From CAWBAT01 sp046331665 (lineage in GTDB: Bacteria; Acidobacteriota; Terriglobia; Versatilivoradales; Versatilivoraceae): a stretch of 64,000 nt of DNA. The translations under genes were made by a program, and so were the position numbers. Numbering within the stretch: position 1 is the first letter of the stretch; the number at the start of each line of letters is the position of its first letter. The notes beneath the pieces were generated by a model. It saw only the letters and a list, made by a program, of their open reading frames with translations, was not told the origin of the DNA and ran no database searches. The stretch covers positions 1 through 64,000 of the forward strand of contig JAXLQK010000014.1 in the NCBI GenBank assembly GCA_046331665.1, given 5' to 3'. Of this stretch, positions 59,481 to 64,000 are shown in pieces.

Positions 59481-59650
59481 CCGACCGGGTTCCGCAACGA
59501 ACGACGGCTGCCCTTGAATCATCTGTCCTTGACTCGTCAGCAGGAATACTTTATGAGTAGTTTTAGCAAGTTCATTGACCCCGAAATCACAGGCATTTGG
59601 GAAACTCTGAATTGCAGACCGCAATCAGAAGGCAGGAGGGTTGCCGGCTT

Positions 59651-60139
59651 ATGACTATTCAGCACCCGTTGCAGACTGGACAGCCTCTTCTACTTAGACC
59701 GCGTGCTCTTAAGTTTATTGTGCTTGCGATATTCTCCTTTGGTTTATTTTGGGTAGGCGTGTGGATGATTCGAGACGGGGACGCCTGGGGATGGCTGTGC
59801 GCGGGATTCTTTGGACTTTGTTTCCTTGTGTTCATGGCTCTGATGCATCCGAAAGCTTCCTACCTGGAGTTGACTCCCGAGGGATTTACGATCTGTTCCC
59901 TCTTTCGCGCCCAATCCTTTCGCTGGGCGGATGTCGCGAAATTCGAAGTGGGTCTCACTATGGGGAAAAAGATGGTGATGTTTAACTTCGTGGAATCCTA
60001 TTCACGCTCTCCCAAGCTTAGAAGCTTGAGCAGTGGATTGACCGGGTTTGAAGCGGGACTTCCGGACTCCTATGGGCTTAAATACGAAGAACTGGCCGAA
60101 CTCATGAATCAATTCAGGGCTGCATCCAAGAGTGTTTAG
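59651..60139 (+). CDS. Membrane protein with PH-like soluble domain (hypothetical)
   Basis: A 162-residue protein. Two membrane helices (LKFIVLAIFSFGLFWVGVWMI and WGWLCAGFFGLCFLVFMALM) precede a soluble part with the beta pattern of PH-like/STM3941-type proteins (LELTPEGFTICSLFRAQSFRWADVAKFEVG). AGGAGG precedes the ATG at 59651; an upstream frame is not conserved. Function unknown. Confidence 0.72.
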   Translation: MTIQHPLQTGQPLLLRPRALKFIVLAIFSFGLFWVGVWMIRDGDAWGWLCAGFFGLCFLVFMALMHPKASYLELTPEGFTICSLFRAQSFRWADVAKFEVGLTMGKKMVMFNFVESYSRSPKLRSLSSGLTGFEAGLPDSYGLKYEELAELMNQFRAASKSV

Positions 60140-60213
60140 AGTTGGGGGAGGTCTCGAACCACGCACTCGTTGATTAATCAACCTACAACCCAGGTGACTT
60201 TATTTTACAAAGC

Positions 60214-60657
60214 ATGAATTTAAATAGCTGGTTCTTCTGGGCCATGTTGTCGGCGATTTTTGCTGCCCTGACGGCCATCTTTGCCAAAGTTGGAATCCGA
60301 GAAGTGGACTCGGATCTTGCGACCCTCGTCCGGACTTTCATTATTGTATTCGTTTTGTCAGGTTTTGTTTGGGTTACGGGAAAGTGGTCCAATCCCTTCA
60401 CTCTGCCAGCCAGAACCTGGCTCTTCCTGGGCTTGTCAGCCTTGGCCACCGGAGTGTCGTGGGTATGTTACTTTCGGGCGCTTCAAATGGGTGATGCTTC
60501 CAAAGTTGCACCCGTTGACAAGTTCAGCCTGGTGTTGGTGGCGCTCTTTGCCTTCCTTTTTCTTGGTGAACGGCCATCTACCAGTGAATGGCTGGGGATT
60601 GGTCTCGTCACTACCGGGATTTTGTTTCTAGCCTTAAAATTTAAGCGGTCAGATTGA
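60214..60657 (+). CDS. Half-size EamA-type transporter
   Basis: A 147-residue membrane protein with four to five helices and a single EamA unit (SAIFAALTAIFAKVGIREVDSDLATLVRT ... LGERPSTSEWLGIGLVTTGILFLALK). Most EamA carriers have two units; half-size ones work as dimers. It overlaps the next gene's upstream region by a few bases. Substrate unknown. Confidence 0.88.
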   Translation: MNLNSWFFWAMLSAIFAALTAIFAKVGIREVDSDLATLVRTFIIVFVLSGFVWVTGKWSNPFTLPARTWLFLGLSALATGVSWVCYFRALQMGDASKVAPVDKFSLVLVALFAFLFLGERPSTSEWLGIGLVTTGILFLALKFKRSD

Positions 60658-60692
60658 AGACGTGTCCCAAAGAATCTGATCAAGGAGAAAAT

Positions 60693-61829
60693 GTGACAAC
60701 GAAAATAGTAGTCCTGGGTGCCGGTTTTGGTGGGTTGGAACTGAGCACGATGATTTCCGAAGCCATGGGAAATCGAATTGATCTGACGCTAATCGACAAG
60801 AACGATTCCTTCTATTTCGGTTATTCTAAACTGGACGTCATGTTCGGTCATCAGACATCGGCTGCGGTTCAAATCCCCTATAAGAGCATTGTAAAACCCG
60901 GAGTCCGTTTTCGACAGGAAACGATTACCGCCATTGACCCCAACACGCGGCACGTTACCACCGACAAAGAAACTTATCATGCCGACATCCTGGTGATAGC
61001 CCTGGGAGCTGACTACGATCCGTCTGCCACCCCAGGCTTGACCGAAGGCGGCAATGAGTTTTATTCCATGGCGGGAGCTGAGAAACTGCGCGCGAAACTC
61101 CCCACCTTTTCGAAGGGGCACGCCATTGTCGGCGTCACCTCGGCGCCATTTAAATGCCCTCCAGCTCCAAGTGAGGCGGCGTTACTGCTCCATGAATACC
61201 TCAACGCACGCGGTGTGCGAGACGCCTGCCAGATCAGTCTGGTCATCCCTTTCGGTGTCCCCATCCCGCCTTCACCCGATACGTCCAAGGCTCTGATGGC
61301 GGCCTTTGCAGAAAGAGGCATCAGCTTCGTTCCCAAGCGGCGCGTCCAAGCCCTTGATCCTGCGAGGCACGTTGCCATTTTGGATGACGGCACGGAGATG
61401 CCGTACGATTTATTTTTGGGCATCCCCAAGCATCGCGTTCCGGCCGTGGTTGAGACCAGCGGTCTGGCTGTAGACGGGTGGATTCCCGTCGATCCCAAGA
61501 ATCTCAAGACGCGATTTCCGGAGGTGTATGCGATCGGAGACGTGGCCAGTATTGGAATTCCCAAGGCAGGTGTCTTTGCGGAGGGAGCCGCAAGGGTCGT
61601 AGCCGCTTCGCTGATCGCCGACCTGCAAGGTGGCGAGCGACCTGCCGCCTACAATGGCGCCGGTACCTGCTACATTGAGTTCGGCGGAGGCCGCGTCGGC
61701 AGGGTGGATGTCGACTTCTTTTCAGGCCCGTCTCCTACCGGACGATTTGGCGTACCAACGGCCGCCCTCGTTGCGGAAAAAGCCCATTTTGGATCGAGTC
61801 GCCGCGCTCGCTGGTTTGGATTGTCGTGA
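60693..61829 (+). CDS. FAD-dependent oxidoreductase, sulfide:quinone-reductase-like
   Basis: A 378-residue flavoprotein. VVLGAGFGGLELSTMISEA is the FAD loop, a second dinucleotide region begins near GHAIVGVTSAPFKCPPAPSEAALLL with a Cys as in SQR/FccB enzymes, and EVYAIGDVAS is the C-terminal FAD motif. AAGGAG precedes GTG at 60693, so I prefer it to the longer frame. It probably oxidises sulfide or NADH and reduces quinone at the membrane; which is not decided by sequence. Confidence 0.85.
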   Translation: MTTKIVVLGAGFGGLELSTMISEAMGNRIDLTLIDKNDSFYFGYSKLDVMFGHQTSAAVQIPYKSIVKPGVRFRQETITAIDPNTRHVTTDKETYHADILVIALGADYDPSATPGLTEGGNEFYSMAGAEKLRAKLPTFSKGHAIVGVTSAPFKCPPAPSEAALLLHEYLNARGVRDACQISLVIPFGVPIPPSPDTSKALMAAFAERGISFVPKRRVQALDPARHVAILDDGTEMPYDLFLGIPKHRVPAVVETSGLAVDGWIPVDPKNLKTRFPEVYAIGDVASIGIPKAGVFAEGAARVVAASLIADLQGGERPAAYNGAGTCYIEFGGGRVGRVDVDFFSGPSPTGRFGVPTAALVAEKAHFGSSRRARWFGLS

Positions 61830-61889
61830 TGGGTAGTCGGAGCGGGAGACTTCGGCGGGGAAGTAGGCCGATTTGGTCGGACCCGAAGT

Positions 61890-62732
61890 TCAAAAGATAG
61901 GAAACAATGCCGTATAGGCATGCATCATCTCGCCGCCAACCAAGGCTGCGAGAATCGCAGATAATCCAAGAAAAGATCCAAAGGGAAGTTCATAAGTCGC
62001 CTCTTTACCGGCCAGCTTAATATATAGAAAGCCGACCAGCGCACCCACCAGCGACCCCAACATAATCGTCATCAGCGCCAAACGCAGGCCGAGAAAGGCT
62101 CCAACAAATCCCATCAGTTTGATATCTCCGAATCCCAGACCTTCCATTTTTCGAAGCCGGAAATAGAGCTCGGCCACCAGCCAGAGAAATCCTCCGCAAA
62201 CCACAGCCCCCAGTAGTGAATCGAGAAACGAGAGCAGGATTGGAGGCGCATCCCTGTACCCCGCCAGCCTGAGCAAGAATTTGGCGCTCCCGTCATTTAC
62301 CGGGCTAACCAGGCTGAAGGCGAGTCCGGCTACGGTTCCGGGAAGAGTGATAACATCCGGTAGAATGCGATGATTCAGGTCAATAAAAACCAGAACGATA
62401 AGTGCCGAGAAAAAAAGTAATAAAATGAAACTACGGCCCTGCAACCCGGACCAATGGATTGTGGCCCAATAGACCAGGGCCGTCAGGCCCTCCACCAGCG
62501 GGTACTGCCAGGAGATAACGCCTCGGCAGGCACGGCACCGGCCTCTCAAAAAGAGAAAGCTGAAGACAGGGATATTATCGAAGGGTTTAATCGCCGCACC
62601 ACACCGCGGGCAGTGCGAATTGGGAAATACCACGGATTCGCCTTCCGGAATTCGGAAGATACAAACATTCAGAAAACTTCCCACGACCAAGCCCAGGAGG
62701 ATGATGAAGAGTTCCGGTAGAATCATTCGCAA
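61890..62732 (-). CDS. pilD: Prepilin leader peptidase/N-methyltransferase
   Basis: A 280-residue membrane aspartyl protease. N-terminal zinc domain with cysteine pairs CPRC and CRAC, then helices with the catalytic Asp residues in FIDLNHRILPD and GLGFGDIKLMGF. It cuts and methylates prepilins at GFxLLE sites, matching the pilin-like proteins at 52-55 kb of this window. Confidence 0.95.
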   Translation of the reverse strand: MRMILPELFIILLGLVVGSFLNVCIFRIPEGESVVFPNSHCPRCGAAIKPFDNIPVFSFLFLRGRCRACRGVISWQYPLVEGLTALVYWATIHWSGLQGRSFILLLFFSALIVLVFIDLNHRILPDVITLPGTVAGLAFSLVSPVNDGSAKFLLRLAGYRDAPPILLSFLDSLLGAVVCGGFLWLVAELYFRLRKMEGLGFGDIKLMGFVGAFLGLRLALMTIMLGSLVGALVGFLYIKLAGKEATYELPFGSFLGLSAILAALVGGEMMHAYTALFPIF

Positions 62733-62857
62733 TTCAACCTATGGAAGCGAGACGTCATTGTTCTGGTTTACCCTGTCCTTCATCCACTGGCCTGAGGATC
62801 CAGGTATCGCAGACGCTTTGCCGGGGCATTCCCTCAGCCCTTCGGCCCTCATCGTAT

Positions 62858-63952
62858 TCACGCACCCAAAACATTAGAATAGATCTGGGCGGTGGCTTCC
62901 GACATCTTAACCACAGAAAAGTCATCGTTCAGTCTTCGGGTCGCATTTTCTTTGCAACGGCGCAGTTGATTCATGTCACCGAGTGCGTAAAGCACGCGAT
63001 CCGCCATGGCCACAGGATCTCCAGGAGGGAAGAGAAATCCGGTGACCCCATCCACCACAATCTCGGGAATTCCCCCCACCTGGCTGGCGATGACCGGGAC
63101 ACGGTACGACATGGCTTTCAAGAGCACCGAGCCGAGCCCTTCCGACAGCGACGGGAAAACAAACAGATCCATGGCCGCAAAAAAGTCCTGCAGATTTTCC
63201 ACAAACCCGGGGAGAAAAATCTTTTTTGAGAGATCAAGCTGCGCGATGAGTTTTCGGTACTCCTCCCGAAGCGGTCCATCCCCAATCAAGATGAGCCTCG
63301 CTTCGGGGAGCTGGGCCTGAATACGGAAAAATCCTTTAATGAGGTCAATATGTCCCTTCTCCGGAGAGAAGTGACCGACGCATCCAATCACCAGAGCCTC
63401 AGGACCCAACCCCAGATCTCTGCGAGCCCGATTCCGTGCATCCTCCGGGAGAGACCTGGGAAGTTCCAGGCTGTCGTAGACCACTCGAATGCGCTCGGGC
63501 GAGACACCGTAGTTTCGGAGGAGCTCTCGAATATAGGCAGACACTGCGATGATACAGTCCGCCGCCTCCCGATATTTTCGCTTGGAAAAGGGATTGTCTT
63601 TGATGGGGAAAATGACTCTCCGGTGGGCCACGATTCGGGAACGCACCCCCAGCGACTTCAAGACCGACGCAAGCCCCAGGGTTCGGGCATCATGGGCGTG
63701 AATCACATCGGGCCGCCAGCGGCGTGCCAGGAAATAGAGGCGGGAAATCGCCAAGGGGTCTCCCTCGCCTCGCATTGCCACGGGATGAAGGGGGAGTTTC
63801 AAGGATGCAATTCGCGTCCGCAGCAAGCCGTTTGCGGGAATGGCAAAACATTGATCGATTCCTCGCAACTCCGCCAATCCTGCCGCCAGAAAAGAAAGCT
63901 GCTGTTGACCACCCCGCCATTCAGTCCCGGAATCCAGATGTAGTATCTTCAT
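62858..63952 (-). CDS. Glycosyltransferase family 4 (group 1)
   Basis: A 364-residue GT-B enzyme. MKILHLDSGTEWRGGQQQLSFLAAGL is the N-terminal donor/acceptor start, HAHDARTLGLASVLK, CVGHFSPEKGHIDLIKGF and the EGLGSVLLKAMSYRVPVIASQVGGIPEIV segment (nucleotide-sugar site) are all there. It adds a sugar to an envelope glycan or lipid; acceptor unknown. It ends 125 bases upstream of pilD's start on the same strand. Confidence 0.9.
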   Translation of the reverse strand: MKILHLDSGTEWRGGQQQLSFLAAGLAELRGIDQCFAIPANGLLRTRIASLKLPLHPVAMRGEGDPLAISRLYFLARRWRPDVIHAHDARTLGLASVLKSLGVRSRIVAHRRVIFPIKDNPFSKRKYREAADCIIAVSAYIRELLRNYGVSPERIRVVYDSLELPRSLPEDARNRARRDLGLGPEALVIGCVGHFSPEKGHIDLIKGFFRIQAQLPEARLILIGDGPLREEYRKLIAQLDLSKKIFLPGFVENLQDFFAAMDLFVFPSLSEGLGSVLLKAMSYRVPVIASQVGGIPEIVVDGVTGFLFPPGDPVAMADRVLYALGDMNQLRRCKENATRRLNDDFSVVKMSEATAQIYSNVLGA

Positions 63953-64000
63953 CGTTGTTTAGCCACAGCGGCGTTCGGTGTCGTACGTCTCTCAAGATCC

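Noticed and set aside
60140..60200. tRNA-like piece (TCTCGAACC and a GTTGA/TCAAC stem)
   Set aside because: The stem loop has only four bases and no acceptor or D arm can be built; at most a fragment.

Overview
The window looks like a chromosomal piece from an Acidobacteriota-like soil or sediment bacterium, moderately GC-rich by eye. The clearest pointers are a secreted protein of the 'VWFA-related Acidobacterial' type (42.5 kb), a SYLF protein, and a set of SDR, PQQ-dehydrogenase and ornithine-cyclodeaminase genes of a kind common in that phylum. This assignment is inferred from gene content only.

Layout. 0-20 kb is mostly intact metabolic sequence: the end of a sigma-54 activator, a hydroxyacid-oxoacid transhydrogenase, moaA, an ErpA-type Fe-S carrier, a [2Fe-2S] protein and a large multi-cysteine radical SAM enzyme, then a LON-domain protein, a nucleoside-type transporter and gltX. 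A long minus-strand run follows (GT-C glycosyltransferase, cysM, a JAMM protease, a CysO-MoeB-rhodanese fusion, xylA, acs, tpx). 20-29 kb is a block of broken reading frames: an SDR, a membrane protein, an M1 lipoprotein peptidase, then SDR / PQQ-dehydrogenase / cytochrome c / ornithine-cyclodeaminase-like genes. 29-43 kb carries envelope genes (lytic transglycosylase, DUF350, SYLF, a very large LamG/CARDB protein), tex, a paired M16 peptidase operon and an NAD-type isocitrate dehydrogenase. 42.5-47 kb has the VWFA gene, a DUF1232 gene and an AT-rich acquired patch: a TIR-bounded relic of a REP-associated transposase, a TylF-type methyltransferase and inverted-repeat debris. 47-56 kb has an SDR, nadB, aroB, a UbiE/MenG methyltransferase, four pilin-like type IV genes and a peroxiredoxin. 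56-64 kb has a broken D-aminoacylase, a RAYT transposase flanked by REP-like arrays, small membrane proteins, an FAD sulfide:quinone-type oxidoreductase, the prepilin peptidase and a glycosyltransferase.

How the genes work together. The strongest system is protein-bound-sulfur cysteine synthesis: CysM, a Mec-type JAMM peptidase, and a single polypeptide carrying the sulfur carrier, its activating enzyme and a rhodanese. The prepilin peptidase at 62 kb would process the pilin-like proteins at 52-55 kb. The PQQ dehydrogenase, cytochrome and SDR genes at 24-28 kb look like one oxidative catabolic module.

Sequence quality matters here. Many conserved genes, including tex, are interrupted by single-base indels although the amino-acid sequence stays conserved on both sides. 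Much of this is more easily explained by sequence error than by old decay. Entries typed 'pseudogene' mean 'reading frame broken in this sequence'.
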